Shown: positions 26,617 to 35,417 of the stretch, in pieces
Layout: each line of letters opens with the position of its first letter
How positions within the stretch are numbered: the stretch's first letter is position 1
Assembly: GCF_902859765.1 (NCBI RefSeq)
Contig: NZ_CADIJV010000001.1
Location: 307,891-371,890, forward strand
Direction of reading: 5' to 3'
From: Achromobacter pulmonis
GTDB lineage: Bacteria > Pseudomonadota > Gammaproteobacteria > Burkholderiales > Burkholderiaceae_B
Length of the DNA: 64,000 bases
The notes under the pieces: generated by a model
Database searches by the model: none
Told to the model about the DNA's origin: nothing
Seen by the model: only the letters and a program-made list of their open reading frames with translations
Program-made: the position numbers and the translations under genes

Positions 26617-27567
26617 ATGGCGGACAAGACCATCGCCGCGGCGGCGCAATGGTACGCACGGCTCTGTGCGGACGATGTCAGCGCGGCCGACCTGGCCGCG
26701 CATGGGCGGTGGCTGGCGGCCGATCCCGAGCATGCGCGCATCTGGCGCCAGGTCGAACGGCTGCGGGGCACGCTGGGGGCCGCGCCGGCGCGGCTGGCCG
26801 CGGACACGCTGCACCGCGCCGACCGGCATTTTTCGCGCCGCCGCGCCGCGCTGCGTAATGGCCTGGGCGTGGTGGTGCTGCTGGGCGCGGGCGGCCTGAC
26901 GGCTTGGCGCGCCTTGCCGATGGAACGGATGCTGGCCGACTACCGTACCGCGGCCGGGGAGCGCCGCGAGCTGCGGTTGGCCGATGGCACCCTGCTGTGG
27001 CTCGACAGCGCCAGCGCCGTGGACGTCACGGTCGATGCCGGCCAGCGCCGCATCGTCGTGCATGCCGGTGAAATCCTGATCGACACCGAACATGCCCGGC
27101 CCGGCCTGCCGCCCCTGCGTGTGCTCACCGTGCATGGCGCCGTGCGGCCCTTGGGCACCCGCTTTCTCGTCACTCGGCTGGACAGCATGACGCGGGTCGC
27201 AGTGCTGCGCCATGCCGTCGCGCTGGCACCCGCCAACGGGGGCGCGCCCTTGATCCTGCATGCCGGCGAGCAAGGCACGCTGACACTATCGGGCGCGCAA
27301 ACGACGGGCGTCATCGTCGGCGAACCCGATGCCTGGACCCGCGGCCTGCTGGTGGTGGACAACTGGCGGCTGGACGACTTCATCGCCCGCCTCGACCGCT
27401 ATCGGCCGGGCCTGTTGCAATGTGACGAAGCGGTGGCGGGGCTGCGGCTATCGGGGGCGTTTCCGGTTGACGACACCGACCAGGCCCTGGCCGCCGTGGC
27501 GCGCGCCTTGCCGGTCCGCGTGTCCCGTTTCACCCGTTATTACGTCCGCATCGTCGCCCGGCGCTGA
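26617..27567 (+). CDS. FecR-family anti-sigma/signal transducer
   Basis: A 316-residue single-pass inner-membrane regulator. The N-terminal cytoplasmic part holds AQWYARLCADDVSAADLAAHG with HARIWRQVERLRG, the usual sigma-binding DUF4880 segment. One transmembrane helix lies near residues 86-100 (GLGVVVLLGAGGLTAW). The periplasmic FecR domain reads GERRELRLADGTLLWLDSAS, then VHAGEILIDTEH and VHGAVRPLGTRFLV. The C-terminal domain (NWRLDDFIARLDRYRPG) contacts the receptor signalling domain. It transmits ferric-siderophore binding to the sigma factor encoded 6 bp upstream. Confidence 0.92.
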   Translation: MADKTIAAAAQWYARLCADDVSAADLAAHGRWLAADPEHARIWRQVERLRGTLGAAPARLAADTLHRADRHFSRRRAALRNGLGVVVLLGAGGLTAWRALPMERMLADYRTAAGERRELRLADGTLLWLDSASAVDVTVDAGQRRIVVHAGEILIDTEHARPGLPPLRVLTVHGAVRPLGTRFLVTRLDSMTRVAVLRHAVALAPANGGAPLILHAGEQGTLTLSGAQTTGVIVGEPDAWTRGLLVVDNWRLDDFIARLDRYRPGLLQCDEAVAGLRLSGAFPVDDTDQALAAVARALPVRVSRFTRYYVRIVARR

Positions 27568-27603
27568 TTTTTTCCCCACGGCATTGTCCTTTTTCCGCCC
27601 TCG

Positions 27604-27629
27604 TCCGACTTAGCAGGGATTACGTCGGA
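27604..27629 (+). promoter_or_regulatory. Inverted repeat upstream of the siderophore receptor
   Basis: TCCGAC at 27604-27609 and GTCGGA at 27624-27629, 14 bp apart, within the 86-bp gap before the receptor gene. It may mark the FecI-dependent promoter or another operator. Confidence 0.3.
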
Positions 27630-27653
27630 TCTGCCACACGGAAACCTGAGTCC

Positions 27654-30098
27654 ATGCCTTCTGTACCCTTGCTTCGCCATCCCCCCGCCTTCGCTTCCCT
27701 GGCGCCTGCCGTTCTGATTGCCTTGACAGCCTTCGGCGCCGCGCCGCCGGTGCTGGCGCAGGCCGTGCCCAGCGTGCAGGTATCGCGCCATTACGACCTG
27801 CCCCCCGGACCGTTGGGCCTGACACTGAGCCGCTTTGCCGCACAGGCCGGCGTGGTGCTGGCGTTCGACGCCACCCTCACCCAAGGGCGCCAGAGCGCCG
27901 GCCTGCAAGGCGACTATGGCGTGGCCGCGGGCCTGGCGGCGATGCTGTCGGGAACCGGCCTGGAAGCGATCGACCAGGGAGGCAATCGCTATGGCCTGCG
28001 CGTGGTCAACGCGCAGATGCTGGCGCCGGTAGAGGTGCTGGGGGCGCGCGAGCCCCTGCCCAGCGAGGCGACCGATTCGTACACGGTCGGCGTGTCGAAC
28101 ACCGCCACCCGGCTGCCGATGACGCTGCGCGAGACGCCGCAATCGGTCTCGGTGATGACGCGCCAGCGGCTTACCGACCAGGGCCTCAATACCCTGGAGG
28201 ACGCCATCGTCAATACGCCGGGCCTGGTTTTCAAGAAGAAGGGCTCGGCGGACGACAACGAAAAAGGCCTGTATGCGCGCGGCATGGAGATCACCAACAT
28301 GCAGGTCGACGGTGTGCCGACCCACAAGGACTTCAATGCCCTGGGGCTGGATACCGCGTTGTATGACCGCATCGAGGTGGTGCGGGGTTCCACCGGCCTG
28401 CTGAGCGGGGCGGGCAACCCGGCTGCCTCGATCAATCTTGTGCGCAAGCGGCCGACTCGCGAGTTTGAGGCCGGCGTCGGCGCCCGCGTGGGGTCATGGG
28501 ACTACCGCCGCACCGAGTTCGACCTGGGCAGCCCGCTGGATGCAGCAGGCAAGCTGCGCGGGCGGCTGGTGGGCGCCTGGCAGGAGGGCGGCTCGTTCAT
28601 CGACCGCGTCAAGCAGGATTCGCGACTGCTGTATGGCGTCATCGAAGCCGACCTGAGTGAACGCACCCTGTTGACGCTGGGCGCGGAATACCAGCGCAAG
28701 ACATGCACGGCGTGCTCGTATTTCGGTTTTCCCGCCTATTACGCGGATGGTTCCAAGACCGACTTTCGCCAGCGTTTCAATTCCGCCACCAACTGGAGCC
28801 GCCAGGAACGCACGCGCTACAACGTCTTCGCCACGCTCGACCACGAATTCACGCCGTCATGGAAAGGGTCGCTGACGCTGTCGCGCACCGGCGATGACAA
28901 TGACCGCACTTATGGCTGGTTCAGCAGCAACGGCTGGGCCAATCCTCAAACCGGGCAGGGCGCTTCGCTGTGGGTCGCCAAGTGGCCCATTCCAAAGACC
29001 CAGAATGCGCTGGACGCCAGTCTGAGCGGCGCCTTCGACGCGCTGGGCCGGCGCCACGACCTGGTGCTGGGCGTGAGCCTGTCGCGCACCCGGGGCGACT
29101 ACGATACCTACCCGCTGTGGGCCGCGCCGGGCTACGACCCGGCCATCCCGGACGCGCGCGCCTGGGATGGCGACATGCCGGAACCGCAGTGGCAGGTCAC
29201 CGGCAAGCGCCACTACACGGAGAAGCAGCGCGCGATCTACGGCGCGCTGCGCCTGCGCCCGACCGATGCGCTGTCGCTGGTGCTCGGCTCGCGCGTCACC
29301 TGGTGGGACCAGCAGGCCTCCTATAACTACAACGACGGCTCGGCCTATCCGGACAACATGCGCGAGCACGGCGTCTACACGCCGTATGCCGGCGTGGTCT
29401 ACGACCTGACGCCGACGCTGTCGGCCTACGCCAGCTACACCAGCATCTTCCTGCCGCAGCAGGCGCAGACCGTGTCGGGCAGCGGCATCGCGCCGATCGA
29501 GGGCAACACCTACGAGATCGGCCTGAAGACCGCCTGGCTGGACGGACGCCTGAACGGCGCGCTGGCGCTGTTCCGCACTCGTCAGGACAACTATGCCATG
29601 CTGGACGGCGACAAGCTGGCGCCCAATGGCGACAACGCCTACGTCGCCGCCAATGGCGCCGTGCTGCGCGGCGTGGAAGCCGAGCTCAGCGGCGAACTCG
29701 CGCCCGGCTGGCAGATGCAGTTGTCGTATGCCTATGTGGACCGCCGCCTGCCAAGCGGATTCTCGACCCAGGTCGGGTTGCCGCGCCACATCGCCAAGCT
29801 TTACACCACCTACCGGCTGCCTGGCGACTGGAGCGCCCTGACGGTAGGGGGCGGGGTGCGCTGGGAAGGCGCCAGCGGCTTCACCAGCCGGGGGCCGGGT
29901 GGAAGGCAGTTGGAATCGTCGCAGGGCAGCTACGCTGTGCTCGACCTGATGGCGCGCTACCAGGTCAACCGCCAGTGGTCGGCCACGCTCAACCTGAACA
30001 ATGTGCTGGACAGGAAGTACTACGCCAGCACCAACGTCTACAGCAACTACTACGGCGCGCCGTTCAGTGCGATGCTGGGGGTGAACTACCGGTACTGA
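27654..30098 (+). CDS. TonB-dependent siderophore receptor with signalling domain
   Basis: An 814-residue outer-membrane receptor of the FhuE/FpvA type. A signal peptide (about 1-36, ending VLAQA) is followed by an STN signalling domain ([19 protein letters not shown] to YGLRVV, about 40-120). The plug domain has [20 protein letters not shown], then [20 protein letters not shown] and [13 protein letters not shown]. The rest is a 22-strand barrel ending in VNYRY, an aromatic C-terminal residue needed for assembly. The sigma-FecR-receptor order indicates cell-surface signalling in response to a ferric hydroxamate-type siderophore, probably a xenosiderophore, as no biosynthesis genes are near. 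Its 3' end overlaps the convergent SulP gene by 35 bp. Confidence 0.92.
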   Translation: MPSVPLLRHPPAFASLAPAVLIALTAFGAAPPVLAQAVPSVQVSRHYDLPPGPLGLTLSRFAAQAGVVLAFDATLTQGRQSAGLQGDYGVAAGLAAMLSGTGLEAIDQGGNRYGLRVVNAQMLAPVEVLGAREPLPSEATDSYTVGVSNTATRLPMTLRETPQSVSVMTRQRLTDQGLNTLEDAIVNTPGLVFKKKGSADDNEKGLYARGMEITNMQVDGVPTHKDFNALGLDTALYDRIEVVRGSTGLLSGAGNPAASINLVRKRPTREFEAGVGARVGSWDYRRTEFDLGSPLDAAGKLRGRLVGAWQEGGSFIDRVKQDSRLLYGVIEADLSERTLLTLGAEYQRKTCTACSYFGFPAYYADGSKTDFRQRFNSATNWSRQERTRYNVFATLDHEFTPSWKGSLTLSRTGDDNDRTYGWFSSNGWANPQTGQGASLWVAKWPIPKTQNALDASLSGAFDALGRRHDLVLGVSLSRTRGDYDTYPLWAAPGYDPAIPDARAWDGDMPEPQWQVTGKRHYTEKQRAIYGALRLRPTDALSLVLGSRVTWWDQQASYNYNDGSAYPDNMREHGVYTPYAGVVYDLTPTLSAYASYTSIFLPQQAQTVSGSGIAPIEGNTYEIGLKTAWLDGRLNGALALFRTRQDNYAMLDGDKLAPNGDNAYVAANGAVLRGVEAELSGELAPGWQMQLSYAYVDRRLPSGFSTQVGLPRHIAKLYTTYRLPGDWSALTVGGGVRWEGASGFTSRGPGGRQLESSQGSYAVLDLMARYQVNRQWSATLNLNNVLDRKYYASTNVYSNYYGAPFSAMLGVNYRY

Positions 30099-31554
30099 GC
30101 ACTTTGTCGTGGACGCCGAATCGGCCGATCAGCGTGGCGCTGGCCTGGTTCAGCCCACGCACGTCCACCCGCACTCCGCCGCGCCGCAGCTTGATCACCA
30201 CCTTGTCCAGCGCGCCGACGGCGGAGATGTCCCAGAAATGCGCGGCGGACACGTCCAGCACCACGTGGCCGACCGGTTCCTTGAAGTCGACCGACTCCGC
30301 GAACCGGTCGGTGGACGCAAAGAACACTTGCCCCGCGAAGGCGTAGGTGCGGGTGGCTCCGTCCGCGGACAGGCTCGATTCGACTGTCAGCAGGCGCTTG
30401 ACCTTGGCGGCGAAGAAGACGCCGCTGAGCAGCACCCCCACCAGCACGCCGCGCGCCAGGTCGTGGGTCCACACCACGACCACGACGGTGGCGAGCATGA
30501 CCACGGACGATTGCCAGGGATGGCTGCGCAGGTTGCGTAGCGAGCGCCAGCTGAACGTGCCGATGGACACCATGATCATCACCGCGACCAGCGCGGGCAT
30601 GGGGATCTGGGCGACCAGCGGTCCCAGCACCACGATCAGGAACAGCAGGAAGGCGCCGGCGACGAAGGTGGACAGCCGGGTCGATCCGCCGGACTTCACG
30701 TTGATGACGGACTGGCCGATCATGGCGCAGCCGCCCATGCCGCCGAAGAAGCCGGTGACGAAGTTGGCGATGCCCTGGCCCTTGCATTCGCGCCGTTTGT
30801 CGCTGGGCGTGTCGGTCATGTCGTCGACGATCTGGGCGGTCATCATCGATTCGAGCAGGCCCACCGCCGCCATGGTCAGCGAGTAGGGCAGGATGATGCG
30901 CAGCGTGTCCAGCGTAAACGGCACGTCCGGCAATTGGAAGGAGGGCAGGGCGGAGGGCAGCTTGCCCATGCTGCCGACGGTATTGACCGACAGGCCGCCC
31001 AGGATGCTGAGGGTTGTCAGCACAATGATCGCGACCAGCGGCGAGGGCACCACCCGCGTCAGCAGCGGGAACAGGTAGATGATGGCCAGGCCCCCCGCCA
31101 CCATGGCGTAGCTGACCCAGGTGACGCCGGTCAGTTGCGGCAGTTGCGCGATGAAGATGAGAATGGCGAGCGCATTGACGAAGCCGGTGACGACCGACCG
31201 CGAAACATACTGCATCAGCAGGTCGAGCCGCAGGAATCCGGCCAGGACCTGGATGACTCCCATCAGGACGGTGGCGGCGAACAGGTAGTCGACGCCATGC
31301 TCGATCACCAAGGGCGCGACGACCACCGCCACGGCGGCCGTGGCGGCGGAGATCATGCCGGGACGGCCGCCGACCAGCGAGATGATGACGGCGATCGAGA
31401 ACGAGGCATACAGGCCGGTTTTGGGATCGACGTGGGCGATGATCGAAAAGCCGATGGCTTCCGGGATGAGGGCAAGGGCAACGACGATGCCCGCGAGGAT
31501 GTCGGCGCGGGGACTGGCGAGCCAGTCACGGCGGAACGAGGAAACAAAAGACAT
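30064..31554 (-). CDS. SulP-family anion transporter with STAS domain
   Basis: A 496-residue inner-membrane transporter. The SulP core begins [20 protein letters not shown], with [20 protein letters not shown] and about ten further helices up to residue 390. A C-terminal STAS domain follows ([20 protein letters not shown], then ALDKVVIKL). The family moves sulfate, bicarbonate or related anions; the substrate here is unknown. The start [18 protein letters not shown] is normal for the family. The last 35 bp overlap the end of the receptor gene on the other strand, so no shared terminator lies between them. Confidence 0.92.
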   Translation of the reverse strand: MSFVSSFRRDWLASPRADILAGIVVALALIPEAIGFSIIAHVDPKTGLYASFSIAVIISLVGGRPGMISAATAAVAVVVAPLVIEHGVDYLFAATVLMGVIQVLAGFLRLDLLMQYVSRSVVTGFVNALAILIFIAQLPQLTGVTWVSYAMVAGGLAIIYLFPLLTRVVPSPLVAIIVLTTLSILGGLSVNTVGSMGKLPSALPSFQLPDVPFTLDTLRIILPYSLTMAAVGLLESMMTAQIVDDMTDTPSDKRRECKGQGIANFVTGFFGGMGGCAMIGQSVINVKSGGSTRLSTFVAGAFLLFLIVVLGPLVAQIPMPALVAVMIMVSIGTFSWRSLRNLRSHPWQSSVVMLATVVVVVWTHDLARGVLVGVLLSGVFFAAKVKRLLTVESSLSADGATRTYAFAGQVFFASTDRFAESVDFKEPVGHVVLDVSAAHFWDISAVGALDKVVIKLRRGGVRVDVRGLNQASATLIGRFGVHDKVLSTGSSPPASH

Positions 31555-31859
31555 GGTTTGGCCAACTTGAAGTCAGCAAGCGCGGCATCGCAGCGAAATG
31601 CTATGTCGAGTCTGGAGCGAGCCGTAAGTCGCTTGGGATTGTCCGAGGGATAGGCGCCCGGCCGAGCCACCCGGCGATGCCGGGTCCACGAAGATCGCTG
31701 TCGTAGCGATGCGCATCCGTTGCAGATGCGTCGAGGCAGGATTTTACACAGGTTGGAGTGCGGAGCAAGGCATGCCGGGTGGCGCGGCGCCGGCGCGGGC
31801 TAACGTGCTTCGAGGGCCACGGCCGACCCGCCGTGGCAGACCGCGCCGGCCACGCCGGT
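31555..31859. other. Intergenic region between SDR and SulP genes
   Basis: About 305 bp upstream of the SulP gene and downstream of the SDR gene, both on the minus strand. I find no gene; it is expected to hold the SulP promoter and leader. Confidence 0.4.
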
Positions 31860-32624
31860 TCAGCCGCGATGGATCGACACGCCGCCATCCACCAGCAACG
31901 CCGTGCCGGTGGTGAAGCTGGAGGCGTCCGAAGCCAGGTAAAGCGCCGAACGGGCAATCTCCTGCGGGGCGGCCAGGCGCTTGAGCGCATGCAGGTTTTC
32001 GACGTAGCGGCGCGCCTCGGGCGTGGGCATCGACGCGCGGCCCATCGGCGTGTCGGTGCCGCCGGGCAGCAGCGCGTTGGCGCGGATGCCGTGCGCGCCA
32101 TACTCCGAAGCAATGGTCTGGGTCAGCCCGATCAGGCCGGCCTTGCTGGCGGCATAGGCGCCCATGCCGGCCATGCCGGCGGTGTGGCCGACAAAGGTGG
32201 AGGTGAAGATCAGCGACCCGCCGCCGCGCCGCAGCAGCGCCGGGATCTGGTGGCGCGCGCCGAGAAAGGCGCTGCCCAGGTTGGTATCGAGGATCTCGCG
32301 CCAGGCTTCGGGCGAGACCTGGTGCAGGGGCAGGGCTTCGCCGGTCATGCCGGCGTTGTTGAAGGCGATGTCCAGGCCCCCGTAGCGGGTTTCGGCCAGG
32401 CTGACGGCGGCCTCGGCCAGGGCCTCGTCGCGGACGTCGCCCGCTAGCGCCACGGCGCGGCCGCCATCGGCTTCGATCTGTGCGACCCGTGCTTCCAGTT
32501 CGGCCTGGCGCCGTGCCACCAGCACGAGGCTGGCGCCCTCGCGGGCGAACAGCTTGGCCGCTTCATAGCCGATTCCCGAGCTGGCGCCGGTGATGATGGC
32601 GACTTTGCCGGTCAGTTGCTGCAT
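31860..32624 (-). CDS. Short-chain dehydrogenase/reductase
   Basis: A 254-residue classical SDR. The cofactor motif TGASSGIG lies at about residues 13-20, NNAG near 90, the catalytic Ser in FTSTFVGHTAG, and YxxxK as YAASK near 155. PGGTDTPMG and the C-terminal TGTALLVDGGVSI are also typical. Absence of an acidic residue after the second strand (VLVARRQAEL) suggests NADPH use. The substrate is unknown. It is followed downstream by the SulP gene in the same direction but with a 305-bp gap, so separate transcription is likely. Confidence 0.9.
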   Translation of the reverse strand: MQQLTGKVAIITGASSGIGYEAAKLFAREGASLVLVARRQAELEARVAQIEADGGRAVALAGDVRDEALAEAAVSLAETRYGGLDIAFNNAGMTGEALPLHQVSPEAWREILDTNLGSAFLGARHQIPALLRRGGGSLIFTSTFVGHTAGMAGMGAYAASKAGLIGLTQTIASEYGAHGIRANALLPGGTDTPMGRASMPTPEARRYVENLHALKRLAAPQEIARSALYLASDASSFTTGTALLVDGGVSIHRG

Positions 32625-32725
32625 GATCGTTCCTGTGAGTGAATGACACGGCCACGATAGGCAGCTCCGACCGGCCCGGCTATCCGTTTCTTGCCGTGGG
32701 CCGCCGGACGCGGCAATGCCGGCGG

Positions 32726-33243
32726 CTAGCGCGCCAGCTTCATCGACACATCGGTGTGCGAACCGCGATCCAGATCGACGCCCAGAGGCGTGCTGTTCAC
32801 GGGCAGCGAGAGCAGTTCGCGACCCACTTCCCCCGTCTCGATCCGGCGCGCGATATCGTCGAGCAATTGTGTGCGGGAGGCGAATCCCTGGCCTTTGAGG
32901 TCCTTGGCATACAGGCGGTAGCTGAGGTTGGGCTCACTGCCCTTCATGACGCCAAGTTCGTGGATTTCGCCCTGTTCATTGCGGATCAGCAGGTGGCCCG
33001 GGCGGGCATAGATGCGATAGATGCGCCAGGGCGAGGAAATCGCCGCGTGGCCCGGGCGTGCGGCGACGGCGCCGCCATGCGAGGCAGCGCGCGGCGCGGG
33101 GCTGGCGGGCGGGCCGGATGGCCGGGGCAGCAGCTTGACGCAGGCGTTGGCGAAACGCGCGATCGACCGCTTGAGCGCGCTCAAGCGCGCGCTGCCGAAA
33201 GCCCGAGGCCAGGGCGGGTAGCGGGGGGAGAGTGCGAGGTCAT
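32726..33243 (-). pseudogene. Hypothetical protein, apparent frameshift near the start
   Basis: The coherent C-terminal part reads WRIYRIYARPGHLLIRNEQG and continues to HTDVSMKLAR, preceded by RLSALKRSIARFANACVKLL. The frame is open far upstream, but the best start is the ATG at 33243, which follows CAGGAGCACCACC. That ATG is in another frame and stops after about 20 codons. One extra base in the run of six G at 33223-33228 would join them into a 172-residue protein starting MTSHSPPRYPPWP. Either the tract has changed, the sequence is in error, or translation begins at an unmarked upstream ATG. I do not recognise the family. Confidence 0.5.
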
Positions 33244-33613
33244 GGTGGTGCTCCTGTACATGGCGATGCGGCGAGGATCGCGCGGTCAAGCACCATCGGG
33301 ACAGCATACGCGCTTTGGCGTCCCTGCGCGGGAAAGCGCGCCGGTTGCCAGGCGCGAACGGCGTATTTCGTGAAAAATCAGCGGTTTTCCCGGTCACAGC
33401 GGGCCACGGCCAGCGCGCAATGGCGAGCGAGGCGCTATTTGGAAACGGTGGTTGACTTTATGGTGGCTAGCACCCATAGTGGGATAGAAGCTTTTCGAGC
33501 ATCGTGATCATCGTCCGGTCTTGCTCCTCTTTCGAGGGGCCTCATTGTTCGCCGTCCTTTCCTTGACTGGCTCACTTCGCGGGCTGTGCCCGTTATCCAC
33601 CAAGGAAAGAAAC
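33244..33613. other. Upstream region and long leader of the cold-shock gene
   Basis: No protein gene is supported. The right part holds the cold-shock promoter at 33452-33480 and a leader of about 125 nt. The left part is the divergent upstream region of the gene at 33243. Confidence 0.5.
33452..33480 (+). promoter_or_regulatory. Promoter of the cold-shock gene
   Basis: TTGACT at 33452-33457, a 17-bp spacer, and CATAGT at 33475-33480. Transcription from here would give a leader of about 125 nt before the ATG at 33614, as is usual for cspA-type mRNAs. Confidence 0.65.
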
Positions 33614-33817
33614 ATGGAAACCGGAATCGTCAAATGGTTCAACGACGCCAAGGGCTTTGGCTTCATCATGCCCGAGAACGGCGGCAAGGATCTCTTCGCC
33701 CATTTCTCCGAAATCGTCAGCGATGGCCACAAGGTGCTGCTGGAAAACCAGCGCGTCAGTTACGTCACCGCACAGGGCTCCAAGGGGCCGCACGCGACGC
33801 AGATCCGCGCATTGTGA
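33614..33817 (+). CDS. Cold-shock protein, CspA family
   Basis: A 67-residue single-domain OB-fold protein. It has both nucleic-acid-binding motifs: KGFGFIMP (RNP1, residues 13-20) and DLFAHF (RNP2, 26-31). The ATG has an AAGGAAAG ribosome site. The protein binds single-stranded RNA and DNA and prevents secondary structure at low temperature. A long 5' leader and an intrinsic terminator flank it, so it is a single-gene transcript. The GIVKWFNDAKGFGFI start is classical. Confidence 0.97.
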   Translation: METGIVKWFNDAKGFGFIMPENGGKDLFAHFSEIVSDGHKVLLENQRVSYVTAQGSKGPHATQIRAL

Positions 33818-33821
33818 AAGA

Positions 33822-33845
33822 AAGGCCCGCGCAAGCGGGCCTTTT
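33822..33845 (+). terminator. Intrinsic terminator of the cold-shock gene
   Basis: AAGGCCCGC at 33822-33830, loop GCAA, GCGGGCCTTTT from 33835. Stem of nine base pairs with a T run. Confidence 0.85.
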
Positions 33846-33864
33846 GCTTAACGACGGAGGGCTT

Positions 33865-34122
33865 ATGCTCCACAACAACATGGTTTACAAAGGCTACCGG
33901 CTGACCGCGAGCGTGTCCCGCGTGGCCGCGGGCGGATCGAATGGCCCCGCCTTCACGGCGACGGTCGCGGTGGAACTGGCCGGCGATCAGGACCGGCTCG
34001 GCGAACCCTACGCCGTGCCGCTGTTCGCGGCGGGTGGATCCGTCTCCAGCCCCAGCATGGCGGTGGATGCCGCAATCCATCACGGCCGCATCGTGGTCGA
34101 TGCGCATGCCAGGCCCGCTTGA
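33865..34122 (+). CDS. Small hypothetical protein, 85 residues
   Basis: A short protein starting MLHNNMVYKGYRLTASVSR, with a CGGAGGG site just upstream of the ATG, so the start is well supported. It has no signal peptide or membrane helix. The alternating pattern (YKGYRLTASVSR, then FTATVAVEL) suggests a small beta-sheet domain. Similar small proteins occur near cold-shock genes in Burkholderiales, but I cannot name the family. It comes directly after the cold-shock terminator. Function unknown. Confidence 0.6.
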   Translation: MLHNNMVYKGYRLTASVSRVAAGGSNGPAFTATVAVELAGDQDRLGEPYAVPLFAAGGSVSSPSMAVDAAIHHGRIVVDAHARPA

Positions 34123-34156
34123 CCGCCAGGCCCGGCGACGGGTCCGCGCGGCAAGC

Positions 34157-34215
34157 GCCGGCGCAAACGACATGGCCGCCCAGGGCAACCGGGCGGCCAT
34201 GTCGTTTGCGCCGGC
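34157..34215. repeat. Perfect 25-bp inverted repeat (long hairpin)
   Basis: Arms 34157-34181 and 34191-34215 are perfectly complementary over 25 bp (core GACATGGCCGCCC), with a 9-nt loop that begins AGGG and ends CC. No T run follows either arm. A second small hairpin (CGCGAG with CTCGCG) follows at 34219-34238. It could be a rho-independent structure without T tract, a processing site, or a remnant of a repetitive element. Confidence 0.8.
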
Positions 34216-34325
34216 ATGCGCGAGCCGCCTTGCTCGCGTTGGCGCCGCTGCCGCGGCCCGGTTTCCCTGACGTTCATTCAAAACCCATAAACTGGCGGAA
34301 AAGGTATTTCCTGGAGGACACGAAA

Positions 34326-34679
34326 GTGCCTGAATCGAACGAAGCCCGCATTCTGCTTTTCTCCTACGGCACGTTGCGGGACAAGGCGGTGCAACGCGCC
34401 AACTTCGGCCGTGAACTCGACGGCCGGGAGGACGCCATGACCGGCTACGTGCAGCATTGGGTCGATATCACCGACCCTGAGGTCATCAAGACCAGTGGCC
34501 TGGCACGGCATCCCATCGTCCATGCCACCTACGACCCCAAGGACGAAGTGCCGGGCATGGTGTTCGAGGTCACGCAGCAGGAACTGGAGGCGGCCGATCG
34601 CTACGAGGTGTCCGATTACAAGCGCGTCGCGGTGCTGCTCAAGTCCGGCGTGCACGCCTGGGTGTACATCAAGGCCTGA
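34326..34679 (+). CDS. Gamma-glutamylcyclotransferase-like (AIG2) protein
   Basis: A 117-residue protein starting at GTG 34326 (VPESNEARILLFSYGTLRDK), with a TGGAGGA ribosome site 8-10 nt upstream that decides the start. The family core is LFSYGTLRD, the substrate-binding YGTL loop at residues 12-16. A Glu in AADRYEVSDYKRVAVLL serves as the likely acid/base. AIG2-like proteins cleave gamma-glutamyl amines or peptides to 5-oxoproline, but many members are untested. It lies between the long hairpin and the Lrp regulator gene, which has its own start 84 bp downstream. Confidence 0.82.
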   Translation: MPESNEARILLFSYGTLRDKAVQRANFGRELDGREDAMTGYVQHWVDITDPEVIKTSGLARHPIVHATYDPKDEVPGMVFEVTQQELEAADRYEVSDYKRVAVLLKSGVHAWVYIKA

Positions 34680-34763
34680 ACGCCTGGCCGGACTGCCGCG
34701 CCAGCCCCGCATCGAATCCGTATACGATGCGGGGCTGGGGCCAATTTTCAGGCTGGAGCAATC

Positions 34764-35189
34764 ATGGACACACTCGATCAGCAATTGCTGGGCCTGTTGC
34801 GTGCCGATGCACGCGCAACCGTCGCGACCCTGGCCAAGAAGCTCGACGTGTCGCGGGGCACGATCAACAACCGCATCGCCCGCATGGAAGACGAGGGCAT
34901 CATCGTCGGCTATACCGTCCGGCTGCGCCCCGAATCCCAACCCGACCAGATCGGCGCCTGGATGAATATCGCCGTCGACGGCAACGAAACCCGCCGCGTC
35001 GTCAGCATCCTCCTGGGCGACCCCGCCGTCGTCGCCCTGCACGACACCAACGGCCGCTGGGACCTGCTGGCCGAACTGCGCGTCGCCAACATCGAGGAAA
35101 TGTCCCGCGTCCTGGACCGCGTTCGCCTCATCAAGGCCATCTCCGCCACGGAAACCAGCATTCACCTGAAAAGCTACAAGCTCGATTGA
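34764..35189 (+). CDS. Lrp/AsnC-family transcriptional regulator
   Basis: A 141-residue regulator. The winged HTH is LDQQLLGLLRADARATVATL plus KKLDVSRGTINNRIARMEDE. The effector/oligomerisation RAM domain follows (GAWMNIAVDGNETRRVVSIL, then ALHDTNGRWDLLAELRV). These proteins sense amino acids and form octamers that bend DNA. It is preceded closely by the cyclotransferase gene. Downstream lies 228 bp of non-coding sequence before the convergent outer-membrane factor gene. The ligand is unknown. Confidence 0.92.
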   Translation: MDTLDQQLLGLLRADARATVATLAKKLDVSRGTINNRIARMEDEGIIVGYTVRLRPESQPDQIGAWMNIAVDGNETRRVVSILLGDPAVVALHDTNGRWDLLAELRVANIEEMSRVLDRVRLIKAISATETSIHLKSYKLD

Positions 35190-35417
35190 GCTGGCTACCG
35201 ATCTTCGCACTACCGAACGTCCACAACGGCCGCCCGCGCGGCCGCCTTGGGCGACCCTGCAAGATCTTCCATCGAACAAACCTGCGTCGCCACGAAGGCC
35301 CAAACACCGCCAGGGCGACAGCACGAACCACCCGTTAGAGGTTCCTCCCCGGTTGCTCCAACCCACACCACGTTCCGAAAATTGGCGGGCGCCGCCATCA
35401 CCCGCGCCCTTGCCGCG

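Noticed and set aside
33586-33864. Frame that joins cold-shock sequence and the 85-residue protein
   Set aside because: It covers the cold-shock gene in the wrong frame and crosses its terminator; the CGGAGGG site supports the ATG at 33865.
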